Of a stretch of DNA of 33,960 nucleotides, positions 1 through 8,083 are shown in pieces. Below the pieces are notes generated by a model that worked only from the letters and a program-made list of their open reading frames with translations, ran no database searches and had not been told where the DNA came from. Positions within the stretch are counted from its first letter, which is position 1; every line of letters starts with the position of its first letter. The DNA comes from Candidatus Methanorbis basalitermitum. GTDB taxonomy: Archaea; Halobacteriota; Methanomicrobia; Methanomicrobiales; Methanocorpusculaceae. The stretch spans positions 1 through 33,960 of the forward strand of contig JAITSY010000007.1 of assembly GCA_031287415.1 (NCBI GenBank). Direction: 5' to 3'. A program made the position numbers and the translations under genes.

Positions 1-114
1 CAGCTCTGGCAAGATGCTTGTCCCGCTGCCGCCTGATCCAAGGAATCTGCTACCTTGCAATGCACGTGCGCGCCGCCGACCGTGTCGGCGTAACCTCTAT
101 CGGGGGCGTGCAGC
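1..114 (+). repeat. Family R intergenic repeat, copy R1 (may continue left of window)
   Basis: GC-rich modular repeat. It has a module around GGCAAGATGCTTGTCCCG, a TTGCAATGCACG module and the closing module CCTCTATC..GGGCGTGCAGC. The same modules recur at 3630-3728, 5657-5698, 9970-10073, 13724-13788, 24410-24469, 31940-32003 and 32954-33057. The closing module can fold, since CCTCT pairs with AGAGG in most copies, although here the right arm reads GGGGG. The left boundary is not visible. All copies lie between genes or beside pseudogenes. Confidence 0.7.
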
Positions 115-373
115 AGTTGTATGGAGCAAAGGTGCAGCACAGAAAAATTGGATAAAAACAAGAAATGCATGCTAATCCGTTTATCGGATCTTGGATTTTC
201 AGGGGCAGGAGAGTGTGGGTTCTACCCTGTGGGTATTATCATGGTACTCTATTCCTGTGTCCTTTTTTTGTTATCCTTGGGGTTGGTTCCAAGAATGTTG
301 TGGTTTGGGGGTTCCCGAAAACCGATGTAAAGTATGAAATCTGCGTAACCGCGGTTTGCCAGCAAAGTGCAAA
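115..373. other. Intergenic stretch downstream of ftsZ, nothing recognised
   Basis: About 260 bases between repeat R1 and the ftsZ stop codon. Open frames here are short and have no family-like motif. There are T-rich runs, such as near 264-275, but none is placed so that I would call it the ftsZ terminator. Confidence 0.4.
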
Positions 374-1513
374 TTACATAATCCAGTCGAAGCTTGAACC
401 GCTGCGTACAGTTGCTGTGTTGTTGGACGACTGGAAACCAAAGACATTCTCAGCCTTTGACGGCTTTGCTGCCGTGTTGACCGCGTGGCCACCGAGGATC
501 TGCGGGCTCTGAATACCGGTCATGATCGCCATGACGGAGACTTTGCCCTCAAAGTCCTTGCGAACACGTGCACCCCAAATGACGTCTGCATGTGGGTCGA
601 GCTCGTAGGTGAGCTGCTGGGCAATCTCCTCTGCGTCGTGGAGCGTAAGATCATTGCCACCGGTGATGTGAATCAGACCGCCGGTTGCACCACGGAAATC
701 GATATCCAGGAGTGGATGGGCAAGACAGTCGCGGACAACGCTTTCTGCTTTGTTCTGCTGCTTGGACTCCCCAACCAGCATTACTGCAAGACCGCCCTTG
801 CTCATGATTGCACGGACATCTGCATAATCGATGTTGATTAAGGATGGCTCGGTGATGGTCTCAGAGATACCTTTTACAGTCTCTGCGATGATCTGGTCCA
901 TGACAGAAAATGCCTGGCCAAGTGGAAGGTTTGGGACGAAGTTTTTGAGTCTGTTATTGTCTAGAACAATAACGGAGTCTGCTGACTGGCGCATTGCTTC
1001 AAGGCCATCCTCGGCCTTGAGCATTCTCGCACGCTCAACCTGGAACGGATAGCTGACCATTGCAACGACAATTGCACCGTGCTCTTTTGCGATCTGTGCA
1101 ACGACCGGTGCGGATCCGGTACCGGTTCCACCGCCCATACCAGCAGTAACAAAGACGAGATCTGCATCAATTAAGATCTCTTCAAGGGTCGGGCGCGCCA
1201 TCTCGGCTGCACGCCGGCCAACATCCGGGAATCCTCCGGCACCCAGACCACGGGTAAGAGACTTGCCGATCAGAACGCGCTTGTCGGCTTGGACCATGTC
1301 AAGGTGTTGTTTATCGGTGTTGATCGCAATCGTTTCGGATCCGGACACCTTCATGTTGTGGAGGCGGTTGATGGTGTTGTTTCCAGCCCCCCCACATCCG
1401 ACAATGACAATTCTTGGTTGTCCAAGCATGTCGTCGTCGTCAACGATGGAGGTCTTCTGTATTCCCTTTTCAAGCTCTGAGTTTTTTAATGCCTCGTTAA
1501 TGATACTCTGCAT
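374..1513 (-). CDS. ftsZ: Cell division GTPase FtsZ (archaeal FtsZ2-type)
   Basis: Tubulin-like GTPase of 379 aa that polymerises into the cytokinetic ring. Visible features are the nucleotide-binding start VGCGGAGNN (about 38-46), the tubulin signature GGGTGTGS (127-134), and the T7 catalytic loop NIDYAD (227-232) with both acidic residues needed for GTP hydrolysis in the partner subunit. The N-terminal MQSIINEAL stretch and the DNNRL..VPNLP stretch resemble haloarchaeal FtsZ2 rather than FtsZ1, as I recall those sequences. The C-terminal tail is poorly conserved until a short SSFDWIM end, a plausible partner-binding peptide. The start follows a GGTG ribosome-binding motif about 7 bases upstream. 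It lies 26 bp downstream of cdrS on the same strand, so the two are probably cotranscribed. Confidence 0.96.
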   Translation of the reverse strand: MQSIINEALKNSELEKGIQKTSIVDDDDMLGQPRIVIVGCGGAGNNTINRLHNMKVSGSETIAINTDKQHLDMVQADKRVLIGKSLTRGLGAGGFPDVGRRAAEMARPTLEEILIDADLVFVTAGMGGGTGTGSAPVVAQIAKEHGAIVVAMVSYPFQVERARMLKAEDGLEAMRQSADSVIVLDNNRLKNFVPNLPLGQAFSVMDQIIAETVKGISETITEPSLINIDYADVRAIMSKGGLAVMLVGESKQQNKAESVVRDCLAHPLLDIDFRGATGGLIHITGGNDLTLHDAEEIAQQLTYELDPHADVIWGARVRKDFEGKVSVMAIMTGIQSPQILGGHAVNTAAKPSKAENVFGFQSSNNTATVRSGSSFDWIM

Positions 1514-1539
1514 TTTTCACACCCCAATAATTTTTAACT

Positions 1540-1725
1540 TTAGAGTCGTACGTCGAACGTGGATACTTGTTCACTTTCACGAATAATCCGCTCGGATCTT
1601 CCAGCGAGAAACTCCCTAATGGCATATCTGACAGCTTCAGATACGGTAGGGAACTCCCCAGTTTCCACAAGTTTCTCGAGCAGTTCAACCTGCTGCGGTG
1701 GTAGACGGATGGTGATTCTGTCCAT
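1540..1725 (-). CDS. cdrS: Ribbon-helix-helix regulator, CdrS-like
   Basis: A 61-aa protein consisting almost entirely of one ribbon-helix-helix DNA-binding fold. It has a short beta strand ([10 protein letters not shown], residues 3-12), helix 1 (about 11-20), a turn with GEFP, helix 2 starting [14 protein letters not shown], and a short basic tail. RHH proteins bind as dimers, inserting paired strands into palindromic operators. In haloarchaea a short RHH protein named CdrS is encoded just upstream of ftsZ2 and controls cell-division genes. The same order and the similar sequence here support that identity. The region upstream of the start (1738-1800) carries palindromes that could be its operator. 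Regulation of division in this organism is inferred. Confidence 0.85.
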   Translation of the reverse strand: MDRITIRLPPQQVELLEKLVETGEFPTVSEAVRYAIREFLAGRSERIIRESEQVSTFDVRL

Positions 1726-1739
1726 TGTAATTCCATTCA

Positions 1740-1800
1740 GACAATTGTCAGTTCTACGTCAGACATTTGTCTGACGAACGTAAGACGTAAGGCTGACGTC
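1740..1800 (-). promoter_or_regulatory. Palindrome cluster in the cdrS-ftsZ leader (candidate operator)
   Basis: Within 61 bases there is the perfect 10-bp palindrome GACAATTGTC (1740-1749), the inverted repeat GTCAGACA-TT-TGTCTGAC (1758-1775, 8-bp arms, 2-base spacer), and further ACGTC/GACGT motifs up to 1800. The cluster begins 15 bases upstream of the cdrS start and lies just downstream of the TATA-like run at 1829-1842. A bound dimer would therefore sit on the transcription start and leader, a position typical of archaeal repressors. The sequence shows the palindromes; CdrS binding is inference. Confidence 0.6.
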
Positions 1801-1828
1801 CTCTTTTTGGACAAATCATAATTGATTC

Positions 1829-1842
1829 TTTATATATATATA
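1829..1842 (-). promoter_or_regulatory. TATA-like element for cdrS-ftsZ
   Basis: Alternating T/A run (tatatatatata) in the divergent region between cdrS and the cobalamin genes. On the minus strand a start about 25 bases downstream would fall near 1803, just before the palindrome cluster. Confidence 0.5.
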
Positions 1843-1890
1843 GATATTGATCTCACTGCATGCTGATTAAACGGAAGCTCTTTTTTCTGC

Positions 1891-1899
1891 AGTATATTT
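1891..1899 (+). promoter_or_regulatory. TATA-like element upstream of the cobalamin genes
   Basis: The motif tatattta lies about 45 bases before the ATG at 1941, predicting transcription from about 1918-1922 and a short leader. This supports the ATG at 1941 over the upstream in-frame ATG at 1860, which would precede the promoter. Confidence 0.4.
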
Positions 1900-1940
1900 A
1901 TGCCCGTGCGTTGATAAATAATAACTCGGAATGGGGCACC

Positions 1941-2945
1941 ATGGCAGGACGTTTTCCGAAAAAAGCAGTGGATGGGGGAAAGGTGCAGGAGCTGCAGCGT
2001 ATTTTCGGGCACGACTTTCTTGGCGTGAGCGCGAGCATAAATCCCTTTGGACTGGCCTTTCCGATGGATTTTGCCTGCGCGAACCTCTCGATCTATCCCG
2101 ATGACGGCTACACCGAGCTAAAGGAGATAATCTCTCTGGTATTTTCCCAAAATTCCGAGGAAATCGGTCTTGGGAACGGTTCGGCAGAGCTGATTCGGGT
2201 GTACTGCCATACCATCCATCAACCCGATGATGCTGCAAGAATTGATCTGCCAGCCTTTTCTGAATACGGCCTTTCGATGGAGCTCACGGGGGCAGAAGTT
2301 CTTTCAAAAGAGCAGTTGCAGTCTCGCATACCTCGTACCTGCTTCATCTGTAATCCAAATAATCCGACGGGGACCATCCTCCCCCGAAACGTGATGCTTT
2401 TCGAATTGCGTCGCTGCAAAGCAGAAGGAACATATCGATTTGTGGACGCGGCGTTCATGGACCAATCAGAGCTCGAGGACTCCGTCGCCTGTCTGCTGGT
2501 GGCAAATCTGTTTGTGGTGCGGTCGCTGACAAAATTCTTTGGAATTCCCGGTATTCAGTTCGGATTCGACGATCCCGATCTGATCGATAAAATTGACACG
2601 GCCCGCCCTCAGAGGACAGTTAATGCGTTTGTGGAGCATTACGAAAAACTTGGTTTCGCCCATTATCATGAGCAGTGCACTTCCACCCAAAGAATTGCCG
2701 CAGAGCATGAGTGGTACTACGCTCTGTTGAAGGACGTTGGCCTCTCCTACGAATGTTCTTCGGTCAATTATATTCTGATCCACCCGAACCGATATGCCGC
2801 TGCATTTACTTCTGAGATGATGGATCGGGGAATTCTGGTCTGCGACTGTACCTCATTTGGTCTTCCGGACTCTATCCAGGTCTCGGTGGAGATGCGGGAG
2901 AAAAATGTCCGGGTTTTGGAGGCAATTTTCGCATGCTTGCACTAA
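1941..2945 (+). CDS. cobD: Threonine-phosphate decarboxylase / HisC-like aminotransferase (CobD)
   Basis: PLP-dependent enzyme of fold type I, 334 aa from the chosen start. Hallmarks are the N-terminal SASINPFG (about 30-37, typical of CobD), NPNNPTG (138-144), a D-A-A-F segment near 169-172 for the PLP ring, and SLTKFFGIPG with the Schiff-base Lys at about 198. CobD makes (R)-1-amino-2-propanol phosphate for the lower-ligand arm of cobalamin. The next gene, cobY, overlaps by 13 bp and acts later in the same pathway, which favours CobD over histidinol-phosphate aminotransferase. An in-frame ATG at 1860 would add 27 unconserved-looking residues, so I chose the ATG at 1941, after the likely TATA box. 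HisC remains the alternative. Confidence 0.82.
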   Translation: MAGRFPKKAVDGGKVQELQRIFGHDFLGVSASINPFGLAFPMDFACANLSIYPDDGYTELKEIISLVFSQNSEEIGLGNGSAELIRVYCHTIHQPDDAARIDLPAFSEYGLSMELTGAEVLSKEQLQSRIPRTCFICNPNNPTGTILPRNVMLFELRRCKAEGTYRFVDAAFMDQSELEDSVACLLVANLFVVRSLTKFFGIPGIQFGFDDPDLIDKIDTARPQRTVNAFVEHYEKLGFAHYHEQCTSTQRIAAEHEWYYALLKDVGLSYECSSVNYILIHPNRYAAAFTSEMMDRGILVCDCTSFGLPDSIQVSVEMREKNVRVLEAIFACLH

Positions 2946-3538
2946 TTTTTGCGGGTGGTGAAGGGGCCCGACTCCGGCTCGGAGAAAAAGCGCTGGTGAT
3001 GGTTCATGAGCGGCCAATGATTGCCAGGGTGCTGGATGCGTTCCTCTCCGCTGACTGTGAGCCGGTGGTGGTGACGTCATATAAGACGCCGTTCACGCGG
3101 AACTGGTGCCGGGCGAACGGCATCGACTATCTCGATACCACAGGAACCGGTTATGTTGAGGATCTCACCGAAGCGGTGGAGATGTCGGGGGTGGACGGCC
3201 CGCTGTTCACCTCCGCCGCAGATATTCCCTGCCTAACTTCCGGGACTCTATGCCGCATCCGCGCGGCGCACGCCAAGCATGAACTTCCGGCGTGTTCTGT
3301 GTGGGTGCCGATCCGGCTGTGCGAGGTCTTCGGCATGCAACCCCGCTACCAGGAGATGATCTGTGGGATTCCTGCAGCCCCATGTGCGGTGAATATTCTC
3401 ACCGGCAATCTGATAGGCGAGGCACAGGATGAGTACCGCTTGTTGCTGGATGAGCCGGGACTTGCATTCAATATCAATATCCGCGAAGAACTTGCTGTGT
3501 TGGAACGCGAGTTCTCTGCGGTGTACAAAAACAGATAA
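2933..3538 (+). CDS. cobY: GTP:adenosylcobinamide-phosphate guanylyltransferase (CobY)
   Basis: Nucleotidyltransferase of 201 aa. The N-terminus has the family loop LIFAGGEGARL (about residues 4-14) followed by GEKAL, where Lys and the glycines contact GTP. Later segments GTGYVEDL (about 62-69), a TSAADIP acidic motif near 92-98 and the C-terminal FNINIREEL match the archaeal CobY pattern. CobY attaches GMP to adenosylcobinamide phosphate and is the archaeal non-orthologous replacement of bacterial CobU. It overlaps the end of cobD by 13 bp, so the two are translationally coupled. Methanogens need cobamides for the Mtr methyltransferase. Confidence 0.88.
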   Translation: MLALIFAGGEGARLRLGEKALVMVHERPMIARVLDAFLSADCEPVVVTSYKTPFTRNWCRANGIDYLDTTGTGYVEDLTEAVEMSGVDGPLFTSAADIPCLTSGTLCRIRAAHAKHELPACSVWVPIRLCEVFGMQPRYQEMICGIPAAPCAVNILTGNLIGEAQDEYRLLLDEPGLAFNINIREELAVLEREFSAVYKNR

Positions 3539-3629
3539 TGCTGCAGAAAGCGCCAGTCTCGCTGTATCTGGATCTGGGATATCCTGTGGTTATGCCCGAA
3601 TATTTCTGGCCGTCACTTTTCCGCTTACA

Positions 3630-3728
3630 GTTGCACGGCAGCAGAATCCGTTGTACGTCGCCGACGATGCAAGGCCAAGCCTTGCTTACGCAGATGTGTC
3701 GGTGTAACCTCTATCAGAGGCGTGCAGC
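3630..3728 (+). repeat. Family R intergenic repeat, copy R2
   Basis: Starts GTTGCACGGCAGCAGAAT and ends CCTCTATCAGAGGCGTGCAGC. The closing module is a perfect CCTCT-ATC-AGAGG hairpin. The middle differs from the short copies by an insertion containing its own hairpin, AAGGC near AAGCCTTGC. It lies in the intergenic gap between the convergent cobY and the small gene at 3753. Confidence 0.75.
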
Positions 3729-3752
3729 TTTTCCTGAATGAAGGGTAGACGA

Positions 3753-4172
3753 TCACGGACGCTCATCCGGCAGTCCCCACACCGAAAATGTCCGCACAGC
3801 TCCTTCCTGCTCAGGCACTCCTTCCGGTAGCCGCACAATTTCTCCCGCATCTATCACGCAGACGCGGTAACGCGTCTCCCACGTGGGAGACAGACTCACC
3901 GACCGGGAATCATACGCCTCACATGCCAACCCCTGAGTCAAAAACACTCCATGCTCTGCATCCTCAATCAGTACCTCCCGCATGTACCGCATTGCATACC
4001 AGCGAAGTTCGCTCATCAGCGCAAGCCCGTTTGAAATCGTCGAGACCTCTAAGGAAATTCCGAACGCCTGTTCCTTCGGGTGATAAAAACGTAAAATATG
4101 TCGGCTGGTCTCCGAGTCAGACAGTGTCCGGTACAAATCCAGCCCTGGTTTTCCGATGCAGATCAGAAGCAT
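3753..4172 (-). CDS. Conserved-looking hypothetical protein downstream of PAN
   Basis: A 139-aa soluble protein that I do not recognise with confidence. It has no signal peptide, membrane segment or cysteine motif. The first half reads as compact alpha/beta sequence (LICIGKPGLDLYRTL, then SETSRHILRFYHP) with a helix rich in LALMSELRWY. The second half looks like strands ending in a short polar tail. The ATG lies one base after the PAN stop codon (TGA-G-ATG), so it is almost certainly cotranscribed and coupled with PAN. That position suggests a link to proteasome function or protein quality control, but there is no direct evidence. Confidence 0.75.
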   Translation of the reverse strand: MLLICIGKPGLDLYRTLSDSETSRHILRFYHPKEQAFGISLEVSTISNGLALMSELRWYAMRYMREVLIEDAEHGVFLTQGLACEAYDSRSVSLSPTWETRYRVCVIDAGEIVRLPEGVPEQEGAVRTFSVWGLPDERP

Positions 4173-4173
4173 C

Positions 4174-5475
4174 TCACAGATACATTATATCCGCACACTC
4201 GTCATTTTTGTCTTGGTGGCGGACCTTGCGGATAGCTGCAAGAAACTGATCCTCGTCGATAACATCTGCGCCCCCGCGGATGGCAATCATACCCGCCTCG
4301 CGGCAGATGGCCTCAATCTCTGCACCAGTCAGACCATCTGTCAGCTGTACCAGTTCACCGTAGTCAATGTCTGAAAGAGAGCCTGCCATCTCCATCTTCC
4401 GCATATGCACTCGGAATATCTGCATCCTCGCCTCTGCATCCGGCACCGGAATCTTGATCAACCGGTCGAACCGCCCGGGTCGGAGCAGCGCCGTATCCAG
4501 CATATCTGGCCGATTCGTTGCCGCCATAATCCGGATATTGCCGCGGTTGTTGAACCCGTCCATCTCCGCAAGCAGCTGCATCAGCGTCCGCTGCACCTCG
4601 GCAGATCCCGATGTCCCGTCATTTGTCCGCATGCTGCCAACCGCATCGATTTCATCGATGAACACCACAACACCGCCGTTTGCTTCTGTCATATCCTGCG
4701 CCATCTGGAACAGATCGCGGACAATCTGTGCTCCCTCACCAATGTACTTGTGGACGAGTTCCGAACCAGCCATCCGCAGGAACGGCACTCCTGCATTGTT
4801 TGCAACCGCTTTTGCTATCAGGGTCTTACCCGTTCCCGGTGGTCCGTACAGCAGCACACCCTTCGGTGGGACAACACCAAACCGCTCAAACAGCTCCGGT
4901 TTGGTAAGGGGGAACTCCACCGCCTCGCGGACCTCCAAAATCTCCTCTTTTAAGCCGCCAATATCCGCAAACGTAATCGAAGGCTTCGTGTCAAGCTCCA
5001 TCGCCTTCACCCGCGAATCAACTGTACTTCCGAGGATCTTTACCACCGAAAGCGTATTGTTCACCGCAACCTTCATTCCAGTCTTCACGGCCTTGTAAAT
5101 ATCCTCACTCGCTGAAGTTACATACTCTTGGTTGTTGCCCTGCTGGCGCAGGTACAATTCGTGCCCCGGAAGCTTCTCCAGCACCACCGCAACAAACAGC
5201 GGCAGGCGCTTAAGCTGGGAGTTTTCCTTCTTCAGCTGTGCATTGTCCATCCGCATCTGGTTATTGTCAGTACGGAAAGATTCATTTTCTGCCCGTGCTG
5301 CCCGGAGTTGCTTGTTGAGGAATTCAGTTTCTTTGCGAAGCAATCTCATCTCTTCAGACATCTGGGCGTATTTCTCATTGAGGTCGCTGTACCCCAGAGC
5401 TTCTGGAGAAATATCTGCAACCTTGGCCCCCTTCTGGGTAGTATTGGTATTGAGTGCGTGAACTTCCTCGTCCAT
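4174..5475 (-). CDS. pan: Proteasome-activating nucleotidase PAN (AAA+ ATPase)
   Basis: Protein of 433 aa, forming the hexameric unfoldase that feeds the archaeal 20S proteasome. In order it has an N-terminal coiled coil (about 33-90, heptads of Leu/Met with Glu/Lys), an OB-type subdomain (about 91-150), and an AAA+ module with Walker A GPPGTGKT (211-218), Walker B VVVFIDEID (269-277), a sensor-1 segment MAATNRPD and arginine finger region LRPGRFDR. The C-terminus is MYL, a hydrophobic-Tyr-X motif that docks into alpha-ring pockets and opens the gate. All catalytic motifs are intact. A TATA box at 5504-5512 lies about 30 bases upstream of the ATG. The next gene follows after one base. Confidence 0.97.
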   Translation of the reverse strand: MDEEVHALNTNTTQKGAKVADISPEALGYSDLNEKYAQMSEEMRLLRKETEFLNKQLRAARAENESFRTDNNQMRMDNAQLKKENSQLKRLPLFVAVVLEKLPGHELYLRQQGNNQEYVTSASEDIYKAVKTGMKVAVNNTLSVVKILGSTVDSRVKAMELDTKPSITFADIGGLKEEILEVREAVEFPLTKPELFERFGVVPPKGVLLYGPPGTGKTLIAKAVANNAGVPFLRMAGSELVHKYIGEGAQIVRDLFQMAQDMTEANGGVVVFIDEIDAVGSMRTNDGTSGSAEVQRTLMQLLAEMDGFNNRGNIRIMAATNRPDMLDTALLRPGRFDRLIKIPVPDAEARMQIFRVHMRKMEMAGSLSDIDYGELVQLTDGLTGAEIEAICREAGMIAIRGGADVIDEDQFLAAIRKVRHQDKNDECADIMYL

Positions 5476-5503
5476 ATCTTAACTGTGTATTAGGATTGCG
5501 GCG

Positions 5504-5512
5504 TTTATATTC
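5504..5512 (-). promoter_or_regulatory. TATA box of the PAN operon
   Basis: On the minus strand the motif GAATATAAA lies about 30-37 bases before the PAN start codon, which predicts a very short leader or near-leaderless transcript. Confidence 0.55.
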
Positions 5513-5656
5513 TATCTGATTGGAGACGCCACGACAGGGGGTTAAACAGCATCCCATGGACTATCTGGAAAAACGAAGCTCTCTGTTATAACCACAAAAA
5601 GTCGTTCGGAAACCCGAAACACGCGAAAAAGATACTATACACGACGCACAAAAAAT

Positions 5657-5698
5657 AGCCATGCAATGCACGGCACACCTCAATCAGAGGCGTGCATC
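5657..5698 (+). repeat. Family R intergenic repeat, truncated copy R3
   Basis: Only the right half is present: GCCATGCAATGCACGGCACACC, then TCAATCAGAGGCGTGCATC. It ends immediately before the decayed methyltransferase at 5700. Confidence 0.65.
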
Positions 5699-5699
5699 A

Positions 5700-6061
5700 A
5701 AATTTGAATGGGAACTGTTCTTCGTACCGACCTCTGAAGTCATCTACCTCATGGCAAAGTAGGAGTTCTAACTGCTACCGCACACGAACAAATATGGTGA
5801 CATCTGGCACATGAAACCTGCGCGCGGCAACGACCATCCAGCACCTTTCCCCTCGAACTGCTGCAGCGTATTTTAGAGGCGACCGGTACGCAGCTGGTTC
5901 TGGTTCCCTTTATGGGTTAGGGGACAACCGCGCTCGCCGCCAAACTGATGAAGCGGCATTATGTGGGAATCGAACTGTCACCGGATTACTGCGCGATGGC
6001 AAAAAATAGATTGAAAGTAATGCAGCCGATTTTAGTTAATCTTTTGCCTTTTTTATCGTAA
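5700..6061 (+). pseudogene. Decayed DNA methyltransferase (N4/N6, class beta-like order), C-terminal half
   Basis: Conceptual translation gives FEWELFFVPTSEVIYLMAK, stop, EF, stop, LLPHTNKYGDIWHMKP, NDHPAPFP, then after a one-base shift LELLQRILEATG, VPFMG-stop-GTTALAAK, and GIELSPDYCAMAKNRLK, ending at TAA 6059-6061. This is the 3' part of a site-specific DNA methyltransferase: the target-domain end, the HPAPFP helix entry and the SAM motif normally read DPFMGSGTT. It cannot be functional: there are three in-frame stops, a frameshift after HPAPFP, Val in place of the motif Asp, and no 5' half. Its left edge touches repeat R3, and its first 21 bases nearly match the family M element. Confidence 0.8.
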
Positions 6062-6293
6062 CGGACGTCAGCTTGAGATTATGCGTGTCGCCAGGACCAA
6101 TATATCCGTGTAAGCCGCAGGTGGCATATAGCCGATCAACCTAAAAATGCCACGGGTTTACATTCGATGTATCAGCCATGCAATGACGACAAGAGGGGGA
6201 TCCGGCCGCGGCCCATTGATTCTCAAGAACACCGGCAATTGCAATCGTATTTGTTCTATCCCGCTTACCATTAGCCACAATATCATCATAAGA
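6062..6293. other. Intergenic stretch without recognisable gene
   Basis: No open frame with family-like character. Together with 5476-5656 it forms a gene-poor zone around the methyltransferase remnant. Confidence 0.4.
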
Positions 6294-6593
6294 TCAGTAG
6301 TTCATTAAATCAGAATCGGCGGTGTGAAATTCAAAGGCAGTTGGGACGTCTTTAAAGGTATCTGTTTTATGGAGGTCAGTTACGTTATCGTTTATTTCAA
6401 CAACTTCATTGAAGGCATCGTAAATCTCTTCCTTATCTTCGGCGACCGTTGCAACTGAAATTGGAACAGGCTCCTGTGTTGGAACCGCCTTGAATTTTTC
6501 AGGATGTACACATCCCACGCTCAGCGAAAGCGCGGTGAGGATAAATAAACACGAGGCTAACAATGAGAGAGTTTTTTTCAGGGTATCCCTCAA
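6294..6593 (-). CDS. Small predicted lipoprotein
   Basis: A 99-aa product read from a TTG start whose bases overlap the preceding gene's last codon and stop (TG-TTG-A). The N-terminus has two lysines, then a hydrophobic stretch (about 8-24) and a lipobox-like LSVGC with Cys28, as expected for a membrane-anchored lipoprotein. The mature part is acidic and threonine/valine-rich (EEIYDAFNEVVEINDN) with no family I recognise. The coupled overlap suggests coexpression with the zinc-ribbon membrane protein. A longer in-frame reading from 6929 exists, but it overlaps the zinc-ribbon gene in another frame and has the composition of a shadow, so I rejected it. Confidence 0.65.
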   Translation of the reverse strand: MRDTLKKTLSLLASCLFILTALSLSVGCVHPEKFKAVPTQEPVPISVATVAEDKEEIYDAFNEVVEINDNVTDLHKTDTFKDVPTAFEFHTADSDLMNY

Positions 6594-6937
6594 CAGTTGA
6601 TTATATTGGTCAGGAACTCGGCGTTGTTCTGCTGGCACTTCTGGTAGCTGACTACCGCGACAGCAATTGCATATATCCAGTAGGGAATAGTGAGCAGAAT
6701 GAAACTGCAAAGGGCTATACTGGGCGTCAGGACGAACATCATCAGAAGTCCGAGCAGTATACTGACGGAGAAGCAGTAGCCAAGCCCTGGCCAGATGAAG
6801 TTGCACACCCCCACAAATCCTGCGCTCTGCATTTGCTTGGCGCCGTTGGTTGGCTGGTTCTTTACGCACGTCCCGCAGGTGGGACAGACTTCGACCGTAT
6901 CGAGAATCTCGGCTCCGCATGCTTTGCAATATGGCAT
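6590..6937 (-). CDS. Zinc-ribbon membrane protein
   Basis: A 115-aa protein. The N-terminus MPYCKACGAEI followed by VCPTCGTC is a CxxC-x11-CxxC zinc ribbon (residues about 4-22). A short polar linker leads to a glycine-containing hydrophobic segment (NFIWPGLGYCFSVSILLGLL) and a second pair of helices (ALCSFILLTIPYWIYAIAVAVV). The C-terminus is polar. This zinc ribbon plus two or three helices layout is common in archaeal membrane proteins of unknown role. I chose the ATG at 6937 over an upstream in-frame TTG, because family members usually begin within a few residues of the first CxxC. The downstream lipoprotein start overlaps its stop. Confidence 0.78.
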   Translation of the reverse strand: MPYCKACGAEILDTVEVCPTCGTCVKNQPTNGAKQMQSAGFVGVCNFIWPGLGYCFSVSILLGLLMMFVLTPSIALCSFILLTIPYWIYAIAVAVVSYQKCQQNNAEFLTNIINC

Positions 6938-7375
6938 TTTAATCAATCTTTTCGTTTTCTGCCAACGATTCCGGCACGACGAGCCAGGTCTGGAGTTTTT
7001 GTACCAAAGATATTTATCGTCTCGGTTATCGTAATGTCCGCACCGACAACAACGGTTGCAGTCGTTCCTGGGACCTCATGGGTGGTTTTCAGATTAGCAA
7101 AGCTTGTTACTGTCTTGCCGGCATCTTACTTATTGGACGTATAGTTTATAATAGATCAGCCTGTCCTCGGGATGGTGTACTCAGGATGGACCTGCCTGTC
7201 GGAGGGTAAGCAGGGAATGCGGAGGGGTAGTTTTCTTCCCACGTGCCCTGCATCAATTCCCAGGGTAAAGAGGCGCTCCACTTCCAAAACATTCGGGATC
7301 AGCTTGGGACGTGCAGTCACGGTTCAACTCCCTCTGCCAGATATCAGTTCCCGGACAGAAAGGATTCCAAATATC
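6938..7375 (-). other. Gap with possible decayed surface-protein coding on the minus strand
   Basis: There is no intact gene. Minus-strand reading shows two gene-like fragments. One, about 7150-7240, gives WEENYPSAFPAYPPTG. The other, about 6955-7125, gives GKTVTSFANLKTTHEVPG, TTATVVVGADITI, INIFGTKTPDLARRAG and a stop. The composition (Thr, Val, Gly, Pro) resembles the extracellular part of archaeal surface proteins. Stops and frame changes separate the fragments, and no start is visible. I treat it as probable gene debris. Confidence 0.3.
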
Positions 7376-8083
7376 TCAGAATCCTTTCGTAATCAGCTTA
7401 TATCGCACTGCAGTCGGCACAATTTCCGGCAATTTTCCCCATTTTGCCGTCCAATCACCCGCGACCGCATACACCGCATCAACTGCGGTTCCTGCCGGCA
7501 TCACAATCCCTTCTTCCAAAGGACGGATAACATTGCACAGCCCCGTCGCCCATGCATCCGCCTTCGAGGGGTTTTTGGAGAAGACTACCACCGCATCCGC
7601 AATCCCAAACGAGACCGACGGCCCGACCGTTGCAGACGATGTGCAGATGCCTCGGATGCCTGGTACAGGCGGCATCACAAACGCATACTTCCCCGATACC
7701 AACGCAGACCCTGCATAGATGCCGACTCGCACCGACCGATCGGACACGAACACGATATCTCCGCCGTTGTCAATGAGCCCAAATGACGCACCTGCATCAA
7801 TCATGTTCTCCACGCCAGCCCATGCAATCGACGCTGCAACTGCTGCCATTGGTCCAACATTCGCTTCAAATGCCGCAATCGCCATCCTCTGGACGATCAG
7901 GGGCGCCCCCCTCTTTGCATGCACAGGCGAGTAGGAAATCCCGAAAAAGGGATCCACCCGAAGATAGGATTCAAGAGCTCTTCGTGCCGCAATCATCCCT
8001 GCCTTTGCTGCCGCAATGTGGGCATCAGCATCGGCAAGGATGGTCGTGATAGTCTCGCGGTACTCAAAATGCTCACGGATCAT
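7376..8083 (-). CDS. UPF0280 family protein (ApbE-related)
   Basis: A 235-aa protein of the UPF0280 family, which is common in methanogens and structurally related to ApbE-type FAD:protein FMN transferases. Visible features are an Ala-rich helical N-terminus, the FGISYSPVHAKRGAPLIVQRM stretch, MAAVAASIAWAGVE, and the central NGGDIVF motif followed by glycine-rich GIYAGSA. The last third keeps the VMPAGTAVDAVYAVAGDW pattern. The molecular role is not established. A TATA-like run at 8185-8196 points to transcription from about 8160, leaving an unusually long leader of roughly 80 bases that contains an open frame with gene-like sequence. Confidence 0.82.
   Translation of the reverse strand: MIREHFEYRETITTILADADAHIAAAKAGMIAARRALESYLRVDPFFGISYSPVHAKRGAPLIVQRMAIAAFEANVGPMAAVAASIAWAGVENMIDAGASFGLIDNGGDIVFVSDRSVRVGIYAGSALVSGKYAFVMPPVPGIRGICTSSATVGPSVSFGIADAVVVFSKNPSKADAWATGLCNVIRPLEEGIVMPAGTAVDAVYAVAGDWTAKWGKLPEIVPTAVRYKLITKGF

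Noticed and set aside
6294-6929. A 211-codon reading of the lipoprotein frame
   Set aside because: The first half overlaps the zinc-ribbon gene in another frame and has Arg/Gln-rich shadow composition; only the last 99 codons look real.
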